64,000 nt of DNA from Acidobacteriota bacterium (GTDB lineage Bacteria > Acidobacteriota > Holophagae > Holophagales > Holophagaceae): the NCBI GenBank assembly GCA_016213735.1, contig JACQZU010000024.1, positions 62,001 to 126,000 of the forward strand. Direction: 5' to 3'. This document shows positions 26,544 to 35,900 of the stretch, piece after piece (position 1 is the first letter of the stretch; each line of letters opens with the position of its first letter). The position numbers were made by a program, and so were the translations under genes. The notes beneath the pieces are model-generated. The model had not been told where the DNA came from. It saw only the letters and a list, made by a program, of their open reading frames with translations, and ran no database searches.

Positions 26544-26777
26544 ATGCGCAAGTACCTGCTTCTCGCCGTGGCCGCGCTCGTCGCCGCCGCGCCGGCCGCC
26601 GCCAAGATGACCACCGTCAAGGGCGCGAAGTGCACCGTCTGCCACGACGGCACCCCGAAGGACAAGAAGTTCAACGAGAAGGCCGCCAAGATGGTCGCCA
26701 AGTACAAGGAAGAGCAGTGCAAGGACTGCCACGGCTGGGCCGACGGCAAGCTGACCACCACCAAGAAAGAGAAATAG
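26544..26777 (+). CDS. Small di-heme c-type cytochrome-like protein
   Basis: The 77-residue product has a signal peptide (MRKYLLLAVAALVAAAPAAA). The mature part is about 55 residues with two heme-attachment motifs, CTVCH and CKDCH. It is Lys-rich (ends KLTTTKKEK) and has almost no room for a fold beyond the hemes. An AAAGGAGAG site precedes the ATG. It is likely a periplasmic electron shuttle. It is divergent from nifJ and followed by its own terminator. The low complexity of the linker makes the family uncertain. Confidence 0.88.
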   Translation: MRKYLLLAVAALVAAAPAAAKMTTVKGAKCTVCHDGTPKDKKFNEKAAKMVAKYKEEQCKDCHGWADGKLTTTKKEK

Positions 26778-26794
26778 CTCCAAGTCCTCATCGA

Positions 26795-26827
26795 ACAGAA
26801 CGGGCCCCGAGGGGCCCGTTCCTGTTT
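26795..26827 (+). terminator. Intrinsic terminator after the small cytochrome
   Basis: AACGGGCCCC (26799-26808) pairs perfectly with GGGGCCCGTT (26811-26820), followed by CCTGTTTG. The T run is weak but the stem is very stable. Confidence 0.75.
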
Positions 26828-26855
26828 GGAAGCCGGAAGAGTCCTGCCGGGATGG

Positions 26856-27041
26856 TCAGGATGGTGACGGGGCCTCGGGGGCGGGACCCTCGTTCACCGG
26901 CATGAAGGGAAAGGTGATCTGGGGAATGACCTCGTCGTCTCCCAGGAAGCCATCTTTCGGGTTTCGCCGAATTTCGAGAATCTGCGCCGAGGGACTCGGG
27001 GGGGCGCCGCACAAGCGCCGGTCATCCGTGATCACTGTCAT
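26856..27041 (-). CDS. Short hypothetical protein
   Basis: An ATG at 27041 behind GGGAGGTGG opens a 61-residue frame (MTVITDDRRLCGAPPSPSA...) that ends in a Pro/Glu-rich tail. No family, signal peptide or membrane segment is recognised. The ribosome site is the main support, and the frame could be chance in this GC-rich sequence. If it is not real, 26778-27184 is non-coding apart from the cytochrome terminator. Confidence 0.35.
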   Translation of the reverse strand: MTVITDDRRLCGAPPSPSAQILEIRRNPKDGFLGDDEVIPQITFPFMPVNEGPAPEAPSPS

Positions 27042-27184
27042 CCTCCACCTCCCGGGTCCAATGGGGTCCCCCCGAGGATATGGGAAATTCCAATGAAGTC
27101 CCATGGTGTTTTTCGGAGCCCATTCGGCCCAGGACGGGCCTTCCCTAGAATTGTAAATTCTGGGACTTCCCGCGACGCTCCGGC

Positions 27185-27213
27185 TTGAACCCGCCTGCCC
27201 CCTGGCCTAGACT
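27185..27213 (+). promoter_or_regulatory. Promoter of tRNA-Asn
   Basis: TTGAAC at 27185-27190 and TAGACT at 27208-27213 are separated by 17 bases, and the tRNA begins 13 bases after the -10. The geometry matches the tRNA-Val promoter in this window. Confidence 0.55.
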
Positions 27214-27225
27214 GTGGATTCCCCT

Positions 27226-27300
27226 TCCGGAGTAGCTCAGGGGTAGAGCGATCGGCTGTTAACCGATTGGTCGGGGGTTCAAATCCCTCCTCCGGAGCCA
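27226..27300 (+). tRNA. tRNA-Asn (GTT)
   Basis: The acceptor pairs TCCGGAG with CTCCGGA, the D arm is GCTC/GAGC, and the anticodon stem is ATCGG/CCGAT around loop CTGTTAA, giving anticodon GTT. The T loop is TTCAAAT and CCA is encoded. Its 3' end is also the first ten bases of the 296-base tandem repeat that follows. Confidence 0.96.
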
Positions 27301-28035
27301 ATGCCACGGGCCGCCGAAAGGCGGCCTTTTGGTTTTTCGGCTTCTCCCGCCCGGAGGAGGGATTTGGACCCCCGAATCGAGGATGGCGCGAAGGTAGGGC
27401 CAGCCGAACACGCACCGCGTGCGAGGCGGTCCCGCGCAGCGGGAGGCCCGTTCGCAGCCAGCCTCGCGGGTTTTGGCCGCCGGCCAAAACGGGGTTCAAA
27501 TCCCTCCGCCTATCGCAGGCTCCACGGGAGCCTGCTCCCAATCGCTTGCGGCGAGGCCGCTGCGCTCTTGGAGGCGGAGCCTCCCATCCGGAGCCAATGC
27601 CACGGGCCGCCGAAAGGCGGCCTTTCGGTTTTTCGGCTTCTCCCGCCCGGAGGAGGGATTTGGACCCCCGAATCGAGGATGGCGCCCGGGTAGCCCAAGC
27701 GGAGAACGCACTGCGTTCGCAGCGGGCCGCCGGAGGCGGATGGGCGCGGGCAGCCAGCCTCGCGGGTTTTGGCCGCCGGCCAAAACGGGGTTCAAATTCC
27801 TCCGCCTATCGCAGGCTCCACGGGAGCCTGCTCCCAATCGCTTGCGGCGAGGCCGCTGCGCTCCTGGAGGCGGAGCCTCCCATCCGGAGCCAATGCCACG
27901 GGCCGCCGAAAGGCGGCCTTTTGGTTTTTCGGCATCTCCCGGCCGGAGGAGGGATTTGGACCCCCGAATCGAGGATGGCGCCCGGGTAGCCCAAGCGGAG
28001 AACGCACTGCGTTCGCAGCGGGCCGCCGGAGGCGG
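27291..28035 (+). repeat. Tandem array of 296-bp tRNA-Asn-derived structured repeats
   Basis: Units start at 27291, 27587 and 27883. The first two are exactly 296 bases and the third breaks off near 28035. Each begins with the tRNA 3' end (TCCGGAGCCA) and then a copy of the terminator hairpin. Next come an inverted T-arm-like piece (GGAGGAGGGATTTGGACCCC), two hairpins of variable sequence, GTTTTGGCC-GCC-GGCCAAAAC and a direct T-arm-like piece (GGGGTTCAAATCC). GCAGGCTCC-ACG-GGAGCCTGC and GGAGGC-GGA-GCCTCC close the unit. No coding frame here is credible. Confidence 0.9.
27308..27337 (+). terminator. tRNA-Asn terminator, duplicated in each repeat unit
   Basis: GGCCGCC (27309-27315) and GGCGGCC (27320-27326) close a GAAA tetraloop, followed by a T-rich tail (TTTTGGTTTTT). 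Identical stems recur at about 27605 and 27901 within the later repeat units. Confidence 0.85.
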
Positions 28036-28125
28036 GCGGAGGCGGGCGGCCCGGTGGGGCTCGGGTACCATCAAGACCGCCGTCGTGCCGGGACGGAGGC
28101 GGACCACCCTGCCAAGGAGTACCAC

Positions 28126-28404
28126 ATGTTGCGGCTCTACCCTGCCTCGGGACACCCCAATGGCCTTGAAATGGATCCCTGGTTTTTTCTCCAGGGGGAC
28201 AGACTCTTCCCCGATCTGGGCCACCCTACGGGAAAGAGTCCCCAGGCCTGGTTCAGGCTGCGTGAAGGCTTGGTGTATCCGGACGAGGGCCTTTCCCAGT
28301 GGCCCAGGGACATCGCGTGGTTCCGGCTCCAGGACAGTCGCCTCTATCCCGAACCCGGCCACCCGGACGGCCCCGCCACCGAACCCTGGTATGTCCTTCG
28401 CTAG
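28126..28404 (+). CDS. Small protein built of four short WF/GHP repeats
   Basis: The ATG at 28126 follows AAGGAG and opens a 92-residue protein just past the repeat array. It consists almost wholly of four units of about 22-24 residues with the pattern R-L-Y/F-P-x-x-G-H-P-x-G ... W-F-x-L. Examples are RLYPASGHPNG...PWFFLQ, RLFPDLGHPTG...AWFRLR, LVYPDEGLSQW...AWFRLQ and RLYPEPGHPDG...PWYVLR. There is no signal peptide, cysteine or membrane segment. I do not recognise the family. The regular repeats, ribosome site and base use argue that it is a real gene. Confidence 0.75.
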   Translation: MLRLYPASGHPNGLEMDPWFFLQGDRLFPDLGHPTGKSPQAWFRLREGLVYPDEGLSQWPRDIAWFRLQDSRLYPEPGHPDGPATEPWYVLR

Positions 28405-28665
28405 TCCGCCCAGCTGGAAAGGTCGGTGCTGAAGGTCGACCGAGGCAGGTTGCCCCCCGAGGGGAAATGGCCCCTAGGCACCCAACAAACGCAGGGCGGA
28501 TGAGAATCCTCCCGCCTACGAAGGGAGGACCTCCCTTCCAGGCCCTCGCCGCCCGTATCCCATGATCCGGGCGATCCCCTTCTGCTCATCCGGGCGGGCT
28601 ACACTGATGCCCCCGCCCGTTCTGGCCCCTCGTTCGAAGGATCGTCCCCCCGCCTGCAGGCCTCC

Positions 28666-29772
28666 ATGGACTGGAATCGTGACCAGCGAATCGTCCTGAC
28701 CCTCGACGCGGGAGGCACCAACCTCGTCTTCGATGCCATTCAGGGCGGGCGGCCGATCCTTGCTCCCCTTGGGAGGTCGACCCCGGGGCACGACCTGGAC
28801 GCCTGCCTGTCCTGCATCGTGGGGGGCTTCCAGACCCTGTGGGATCGGCTGCCGCAGGCTCCCTCCGCGATCAGTTTCGCCTTCCCCGGCCCTGCGGACT
28901 ATCGGGCCGGCATCATCGAGGCGCAGAAAAACCTTCCCGCCTTCAGGGGGGGAGTGCCCCTGGGCCCTCTTCTCGAGGAACGTTTCGGCCTGCCGGTCTT
29001 CATCAACAACGACGGGGACCTCTTCGCCTTCGGAGAAGCCCTGGCGGGCCTTCTGCCCGAAGTGAACGGGGCCCTCGCCCAGGCCGGCAGCCCCCGGCGC
29101 CACCGTAACCTTTTCGGAATCACCCTCGGCACGGGTTTCGGCGGCGGACTCGTCGGGGACGGCCGGCTCTTCCTCGGAGACAACGGATCCGCATCGGAAA
29201 TCTGGAGCCTGCGCAACGGGCTCGACCCCGCCCTTCCCGCGGAGGAGGGCGCCAGCATCCGGGCCCTCCGGCGGGGCTACGCCGACCTCACGGGCCTGTC
29301 CCCGGAGGCGGTTCCAGAACCCAGGATTCTCCACCAGATCGCTCGGGGAGAGGCGCCAGGGGACCCCAGGGCCGCGCGGGAAGCCTTCCGGAGGCTGGGA
29401 GAGGTGGCCGGCGACGCAGTGGCAAGCGCAACGGCCATCGTGGACGGACTCGTCGTCGTGGGGGGCGGGCTCGCGGGGGCGGCGGATCTCATCCTCCCGG
29501 CCCTGGTGGGGGCCATGAACGGGACCCTGCGCACCCGCGACGGGGACGAGATCCCCCGATTGGAGTCCCGGGCGTTCAACCTCGACGATCCCGAGGAGCG
29601 CCGGCTTTTCCTGGCCGGGGATCTCCGCGAGGTGCCGGTCCCAGGCTCCACCCGTCGGGTGACCTACGACCGCCTGAAGCGCATCGGGGTCGGTCGCTCC
29701 CGCCTGGGCACCAGCCGCGCCGTGGCCGTGGGGGCCTACGCCTTCGCCCTGGAAGCCCTGGACAGCCGCTGA
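28666..29772 (+). CDS. ROK-family sugar kinase-like protein
   Basis: The 368-residue product has the ASKHA phosphate-binding start (LTLDAGGTNLVFDA), a PGPADYRAG segment, NNDGDLFAFGEAL, and the second phosphate loop GITLGTGFGGGL, all typical of ROK glucokinase or N-acetylhexosamine kinases. The usual ROK zinc-binding CxxGxxGC cluster is not visible where expected after the GTGFGGG loop, so it may be a divergent member. There is no repressor helix-turn-helix at the N-terminus. The 261-base gap before it holds an inverted repeat (GAAGGGAG/CTCCCTTC near 28520) but no clear promoter. Confidence 0.85.
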   Translation: MDWNRDQRIVLTLDAGGTNLVFDAIQGGRPILAPLGRSTPGHDLDACLSCIVGGFQTLWDRLPQAPSAISFAFPGPADYRAGIIEAQKNLPAFRGGVPLGPLLEERFGLPVFINNDGDLFAFGEALAGLLPEVNGALAQAGSPRRHRNLFGITLGTGFGGGLVGDGRLFLGDNGSASEIWSLRNGLDPALPAEEGASIRALRRGYADLTGLSPEAVPEPRILHQIARGEAPGDPRAAREAFRRLGEVAGDAVASATAIVDGLVVVGGGLAGAADLILPALVGAMNGTLRTRDGDEIPRLESRAFNLDDPEERRLFLAGDLREVPVPGSTRRVTYDRLKRIGVGRSRLGTSRAVAVGAYAFALEALDSR

Positions 29773-29878
29773 AGTCTCGGCCGGGAAAGCGGATCCAACC
29801 GCCTGCAATTCAGGGCTTTTCCGTGCTTCCCTGGACGCCCGGGGTGGGCGATGCTGGGCGGATCTTCCTGGATGACCC

Positions 29879-32113
29879 GTGAAGGAATGCCCCGCGTGTG
29901 GTACCTGCGCCGATGATTCGGAAAACACCTGTCCTGTTCATGGCCTGAGCCTGTCTCCCACGCTCCCGGGTCCGCGCCTCCTGGACGGGAAGTACCGCCT
30001 CGAGGCCCGGCAGGGCCGGGGGGGCATGGGCGCCGTCTACCGGGCCCGGCACCTTGGCCTGGACCGCGCTTTCGCCCTGAAGCTGGTCCTCCCGGACCTC
30101 GCCTCGGATCCCTCCTTCCTGGCCTTCTTCCGTTCGGAGGCCCTCGCCCTGGGCCGGCTTCGGCACCCGGGTGTGGTGGGCGTGACGGATTTCGGCGTGG
30201 ATCCCAGGGGTGCCGGAGTGCCCTACCTGGTGATGGAACTGCTCGAAGGACGCAGCCTGGCGGAACTCCTCCGGCGGGAGGGGCCCCTCTCCCCCGCACG
30301 GGCCCTGGGCATCCTCCGGCAGGTCGCCGAGGCTGTGGACCAGGCCCATGCATTGGGCGTGCTCCACAGGGACCTCAAGCCCTCCAATATTTTCCTGGCC
30401 GGCGAGGGCCCCGGGGAGACTGCCAAGGTCCTGGACTTCGGGCTGGCGCACCTCCTCGAAGGGCCGAGCCGGGATTGGAAGGCCCCTGGCCGCCGGCCTT
30501 CTCAAGAGCCCGGACCCGCCACGGGGGACCTCCGCACCGTGCCCATCCCTGTCGCCCTGGACCCGGCGCCCAACCTGTCGCCCCACCCGGCCACCGTCCG
30601 GATCCCTGTCCGCGCGGGGGAGAGCCCCGAGGGGTGGTCCTCGGTCCACGAACTGGTGGGGACCCCCGAGTACCTCGCCCCGGAGAGCATTGAAGGGCGG
30701 CGCCCAGGCCCCTCGGTGGACGTCTATGCCTTCGGGGTCCTGGCCTACGAGATGATTGTCGGCCGCGTCCCCTTCCAGGGCAGCCTGGAAGAGGTGCTCA
30801 CCCAGCAGGCCCGCATGCCTCCGCCCGCGCCCAGCCGGTTCCAGCCCGGCATCCCCTCCGAGGTGGAGAACGCCCTGCTGGGATTCCTGGCCAAGGAACC
30901 CGCCACCCGGCCCCCCTCCCTGGGCGAGGCCCAGGCCATCCTGGAGCGCGCCTGCGCGGTCCACGGCATCCACGCCTGGCGCCGCCACGAGGTGCCCCGC
31001 CGACTCCGCTACGCCCTCCTGGCCGCGGCCGTGGCGACCGCTCTCGCCTGGGCCCTCCCCCGCGCCAACGTCGTCGCCGCCCTGGAGCATCGCCTCGAGG
31101 ATCTTCGCACCAGCCTTGCACCGCCCCGGGCCGGGAATCCCCGGATCCTCCTGGTCGGGCTGCGGGAAGCTAGCCTGGACGACGGCTCCGCCAACTTCTT
31201 TGAAAAGGCGGACCGCCTGGTGGAGGGACTGGAGAGCCTCCTCGAGGCCGGCGCCGACAAGGTGGGCGTGGACCTGCTTCTGCCCCGCCGCTTCGCGGCT
31301 TCCGAGCGCCTCTCCCGCCTGGTGCTCACGCATCGGGAACGCCTGGTCCTGGGCCTCTTCGCGGGCCCGGGGGGCGAACCCAAGGGCTGGGAGTGCCTGA
31401 GCCCCCTGACCCGGGCGGCCCTCGGCTCCCAGGCGGGGCTGGAGCGGCTGTTCGGCCTGCTGAACCTGGAGCCGGACAGTGACGGGCGCATCCGCCGCTT
31501 CCAGGTCCGGGCCGCCTCCCCCGGAGGCCAGGAATTTCTGCCCCTGGCGGCCCGGCTGTCCGGCGCACCGAAGACCCTGGGCCTCCACCGCATCAACCTG
31601 GCCGTGGACCCGGCCACTTTCCAGCGCGTCCCCTGGGACGGGTTGCCCCAGCGCCTTGCGGCCGACCCGGGCCTCCTGCGCGGGCGCCTCGTGCTGGTGG
31701 GGGTGGACTCCCCGGCCCTGGAGGACATGCACGCCGTCCCGGGGATCCGTGGGCGCCCTTCCGAGCTCAGCGGCCTTTCGATTCACGCCCTGATCCTCCA
31801 CACCCTGCATGAAGGGGGGAGCGGCAACGGGCCCCCCTGGGCCGGCCCGGCCCTTGCGGCCGCGCTTTCGGGTCTCTGCGCCTGGACGATGCTCCGGACC
31901 TTCCGGGCCTGGAAGGCCTGGCTCTGGGTGGGGATCCTCCTGGCCGGGAGCACGGGACTCCTGGTCCTGCTGGGCGCCGCGGGGCAGGTGCTTCCCATGG
32001 CGGGCCCCCTCCTGGCCACGCTCGTGATCTGCGCCGGAGCCCCCGTGGCCCGGCGCCTCCTTCCCCCCATTCCACCGCCCCTGCCCCCCCTGGAGGGACC
32101 CCATGCGTCCTGA
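29879..32113 (+). CDS. Zinc-ribbon Ser/Thr protein kinase with CHASE2 sensor domain
   Basis: The 744 residues run from a GTG start. A zinc ribbon (CPACGTC...CPVHG) occupies 4-22. The Hanks-type kinase domain covers 40-355, with the glycine loop GRGGMG (46-51), Lys68, HRDLKPSN (163-170), DFG at 186-188 and APE near 267-269. One membrane helix lies at about 379-397, a CHASE2 sensor at 405-640 and three C-terminal helices after 655. CHASE2 should face the periplasm and the kinase the cytoplasm. DFG and APE are about 80 residues apart, so the activation segment carries an insertion with two similar stretches (RTVPIPV, ATVRIPV). It overlaps the FecR-like gene by 11 bases. Confidence 0.93.
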   Translation: MKECPACGTCADDSENTCPVHGLSLSPTLPGPRLLDGKYRLEARQGRGGMGAVYRARHLGLDRAFALKLVLPDLASDPSFLAFFRSEALALGRLRHPGVVGVTDFGVDPRGAGVPYLVMELLEGRSLAELLRREGPLSPARALGILRQVAEAVDQAHALGVLHRDLKPSNIFLAGEGPGETAKVLDFGLAHLLEGPSRDWKAPGRRPSQEPGPATGDLRTVPIPVALDPAPNLSPHPATVRIPVRAGESPEGWSSVHELVGTPEYLAPESIEGRRPGPSVDVYAFGVLAYEMIVGRVPFQGSLEEVLTQQARMPPPAPSRFQPGIPSEVENALLGFLAKEPATRPPSLGEAQAILERACAVHGIHAWRRHEVPRRLRYALLAAAVATALAWALPRANVVAALEHRLEDLRTSLAPPRAGNPRILLVGLREASLDDGSANFFEKADRLVEGLESLLEAGADKVGVDLLLPRRFAASERLSRLVLTHRERLVLGLFAGPGGEPKGWECLSPLTRAALGSQAGLERLFGLLNLEPDSDGRIRRFQVRAASPGGQEFLPLAARLSGAPKTLGLHRINLAVDPATFQRVPWDGLPQRLAADPGLLRGRLVLVGVDSPALEDMHAVPGIRGRPSELSGLSIHALILHTLHEGGSGNGPPWAGPALAAALSGLCAWTMLRTFRAWKAWLWVGILLAGSTGLLVLLGAAGQVLPMAGPLLATLVICAGAPVARRLLPPIPPPLPPLEGPHAS

Positions 32114-32882
32114 GGCGCTCCTGACCCTGGTCCTCTGTTCCACCCTTGGGCACGCCTCGGGCACGCCCCTGGCGATCGTCTGCCAGGTGGAAGGGGAGCC
32201 GCTCCTCCGCCCCGCCCGGGGTAAGGCCGAGCCGCTCCGGTTGTTCCAGTGGATCCCGGCGGGCGCCAGGCTGCAGACCTCCGGCGCATCCCGCGCGGTG
32301 CTCGTCTACGCGGATGGGAGCCGCTTCGCCCTGGGGGGGGAGTCCCTGGCGGAACTGCGCCCGGAGGGCCTCCGCACCTTGAGGGGGAAGGTGGCGAAGC
32401 TCGATCCGGTTCCGATGATCCCCGCGATGGCGAAGGCGCCCCTGGGGGTTCCGGGCCGCCCGGGGGGCATGACAGTCCGTAACCTGGGGGGACCTCCCCC
32501 CTGGGTGAGGGCGAAGTTCCCCCCCGACGGCGGGGCCCTCCTGGCGTCTTCGGCGCACCTCTCCTTCATGCCCGTAGATCCGGGAGGTCAGTTCAGGATC
32601 CGGATCCTGGACGCCTCGGGAGCGGTGGTGCATGCCCAGGAGGGCCCGGCCAGGGAGATGGCGGTGCCTCCAAGGGCCCTGGAGGCCGGGGCACGCTACA
32701 CCTGGGAGGTGGTCCAGTTGGACACGCATCCTCCGCGGACCCTCCGGGCCTCCTTCCGGACGGTTCCCGCGCGGGAGGCCGAGGTCCGTGAGCGCTTGCG
32801 CGCGGAACAGGCGCGCAACCCTTCCCCGGAAATCAGCAACCTGCTGGAAGCCATGGATCGGTGGCTCGGCTTGAAACCCTGA
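32103..32882 (+). CDS. FecR-like secreted protein
   Basis: The 259-residue product has a probable signal peptide (MRPEALLTLVLCSTLGHAS). It continues with a FecR-type segment (LFQWIPAGARLQTSGASRAVLVYADGS...LGGESLAEL) and then a beta-rich C-terminal part (FRIRILDASGAVVHAQEG, ARYTWEVVQLDT) that resembles a fibronectin-like fold. FecR-like domains often sit in envelope sensors. The start overlaps the kinase gene by 11 bases and the next gene begins 19 bases later, so the three are one operon. The family call rests on pattern, not on a catalytic motif. Confidence 0.75.
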   Translation: MRPEALLTLVLCSTLGHASGTPLAIVCQVEGEPLLRPARGKAEPLRLFQWIPAGARLQTSGASRAVLVYADGSRFALGGESLAELRPEGLRTLRGKVAKLDPVPMIPAMAKAPLGVPGRPGGMTVRNLGGPPPWVRAKFPPDGGALLASSAHLSFMPVDPGGQFRIRILDASGAVVHAQEGPAREMAVPPRALEAGARYTWEVVQLDTHPPRTLRASFRTVPAREAEVRERLRAEQARNPSPEISNLLEAMDRWLGLKP

Positions 32883-32901
32883 GCGCCCGAGGAAAGACGC
32901 C

Positions 32902-35900
32902 ATGCCCTCCATGCCCCTGCGGCACCTCGTCCCGGCGCTCCTCCTGCTGGCGCCCGTGCCGGCCCCGGCGGCCGGAGGGGCGGGCGCCGCCTGGCGGGCC
33001 CTGAAGCAGGAGGTGGATGCCCTCAGCGCCCAGGCTCGCTACGACCAGGCCGCAGTGGCCGCGCGGAAGGCCCTGGCGCTCGCGGAACGCCAAGCGGGCC
33101 CCACCCACCTCGACACCGCCACCAGCGCGGAGGACCTCGCGCTCATCCTGGTGGGACAGGCCCGCTACGAGGAGGCGGAGGCCCTGCACCGCCGGGCCCT
33201 GGCCATCCGGGAACGCCACTTCGGCCCGGCCCATCCCGAAGTCGCCACGAGCCTCGGCAACCTGGGGGCCCTCGCCCGGGCCCGGGGGCGCCTCCAGGAG
33301 GCCCGCCCCCTCTACGAGCAGTCCCTGGCCCTCCTGGAGAAGGCCCGGGGGCCCAGGCACCCCGAGGTGGCCCTGGCCGCGAACAACCTGGGCCTGCTCC
33401 TCCTCGACCTCAACCAGGCCAAGGAGGCCGGGCCCCTGCTCCATCGGGCCCTGGAAATCTGGGAAGCAGCCAGGGGACCGGAGCATCCCGATGTGGCCAC
33501 GGCCCTGACGAACCTGGCGAGCCTGGCCGGGGACCAGGGGCGGGAGCAGGAGGCCGAGTCCCTGGAGCGGCGGGCCCTGGCCATTCGGGAGAAGGCCTTC
33601 GGGCCCGAGCACATCGAGGTCGCCCGGAGCCTGCACAACCTGGCATGGAGTTTCGAGCGCCTGGGCCAGTCGGCCACCGCGGAGCCGCTCCACCGCCGGG
33701 CCCTGGCCATCCGGGAGAAGGTGCTGGGCCCGGAGCACCCCGAGGTGGCCGCGAGCCTGGACGGGCTGGCCAGGCTCCACCGGGGCCAGGGGCGCTACGA
33801 CCTGGCGCGCCCGCTCTACGAACGCGCGCTGGCCATCGTGGAAAGGGCCAAGGGGCCCAGCCACCTCGAGACCGCCTCCCAACTGGGCCACCTCGCGGGC
33901 TGCCGCGAGGACCAGGGGGAATTCCGGGAAGCGGAAGCCCTCCGGAAGCGCAGCCTGGAGATCCTGGAAGGGGTCCACGGGCCGGAGCACCCCAAGGTCG
34001 CCCTGGCCGTCCACGACCTGGCCTACTGTCTTCGCAGCCTTGGGCGCCTCGGGGAGGCAGAGCCGCTGTTCAGGCGGGCCATGGCCCTCTGGGAGCAGGC
34101 CTACGGCCCCGACTACTCGGAACTGGGGGCGGCTGCGGGCAACCTGGCCCAGCTGTATTTCGACCAGGGGCGCTTCGACCTGGCGGGGCCCCTCTACCGC
34201 AGGGCCCTCGCGATCCAGGAGAAGGCCCTGGGACTGGAACACCCCGACCTCGGCTACGCCCTCAACAACCTGGCGGCCTACCTGGAGTCCCAGGGGGCCT
34301 TCGACGAGGCGGAGCCTCTCTACCTCCGGGCCCTCGCCATCGTGGAGCGACATTTCGGGAAGGAGCACCGGCACGCCGGCTCCCTCGCCAACAACCTCGG
34401 ATTCCTCTACCACCGCCAGGGGCGCTACGAGCAGGCCGCCCAGCTCTTCCGAAGGTCCCTGGAGATCGCGGAGAAGAACCTCGGACCGGAGCACCCGGAT
34501 GTGGCGGTCGGCCTCACCAACCTGGGCGGCCTGAACCGTCTGCTCCGCCGCTTCGACGAGGCCGAGGCCTGCCTCCGCCGCGCCCTGGCCATCAAGGAGA
34601 ACCGCTTCGGCCCCGACAGCACCGAGGTCGCCCTGGCCCTGTCCAACCTGGGGAAGCTCCACGCCCAGGCCGGCCGCCCCGGCGAGGCCGAGGCCGTCTT
34701 CCAGCGGGCCCTGGGCCTCTGGGAGCAGGCCCTGGGGCCCGCCCACCCGAGCCTGGCCGCCACCCTCTTGAACCTGGCGGATCTCTGGGAGGGCCAGGGC
34801 CGGCGGGCCGAGGCCCTCCAGGTGACCCGCCGGGTCACGGCCCTCTACCGGGAGCGGATCCTGCGGGCGGGGACCGAGATCCTTCCGGCCCAGGAGTCCG
34901 CCCGCAACCGGGAGGGGTTTTTCAAGCACCTCGCCCTGCTGTCCGCGGCCGTCCCGGGGGAGGACCCCGCCCGGTTGGCGGACGAGTCCTTCCAGGTGGC
35001 CCAGCTGGAGCAGGCCACGGCCGCGGGGGCCGCGGTGGCGAAGATGGCCGCCCGCTTCGCCCGCCGGGAGGATGCCGCGGCGGCCCTGGTGCGGCGCCGG
35101 CAGGACGCCCAGGACCAGCGGGCGCGGCTGCAGAGCCGGCTCCTGCGGGCCTCCGGCCTGCCCCCGGGAGAGCGGGATCTCGCAGAGGAGGCCCGCCAGC
35201 GCGCGGAGATCCAGCGCCTGGGCCAGGAGCTCGCCGAGGCCGACCGGGAACTGGGAGCACGCTTCCCGGATGTCCAGGCCCTCGTCCAGGCCGAGCCCCA
35301 GTCCCTCGCCCAGGTCCAGACCCAATTGCACGCGGACGAGGCGATGCTCGCGTACAGCGTGGCCGAGGATCGCGCCTGGGTATGGGTGCTTCGAAAAAAG
35401 GGCTCGTCCTTCCTGCCCTTGACCATTCCAGGGGCCCGCCTCCGCGCCGGCGTCCGCGCCGTCCGGGCGGCGATGGAGCCGGCCTCCCCCCAGGCCCTTC
35501 CCCTCGACCTCCTCCACGAGCTGTACCGGGGCCTGCTGGCGCCGGTGGCGCCCCGGATCCGTGGCGTCCGCCACCTCCTCCTGGTCCCCGCAGGCCCCCT
35601 CCAGAGCCTGCCCTTCGGCATGCTGGTGGCCTCCAGGCCCTCCGCGACGGCCTCGGGAGCGGCCTACCGGCGCGTGGACTGGTTCATCAAGCACCACGCC
35701 CTGTCGGTGCTGCCCTCGGTGGGCTCCCTGCGGGCGCTCCGACGCTTCGCCCCTTCCGGGAAGGCCGCGGAGCCCTTCATCGGTTTCGGCGATCCCCGTT
35801 TGCGGCAGGACGCCCCCTCCCCACCGGGAGCCCGGGGCGGATTGCAGCTGGCCTCCCTCTTCCGGGGCCTGGCCCCGGACAGGGGGACCGCTCCGGGCCT

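Noticed and set aside
27038-28035. Several frames in the tRNA-Asn repeat array, some with EEGFEPP-type segments
   Set aside because: They translate the tRNA complement and the hairpins and have no ribosome sites. The array is non-coding.
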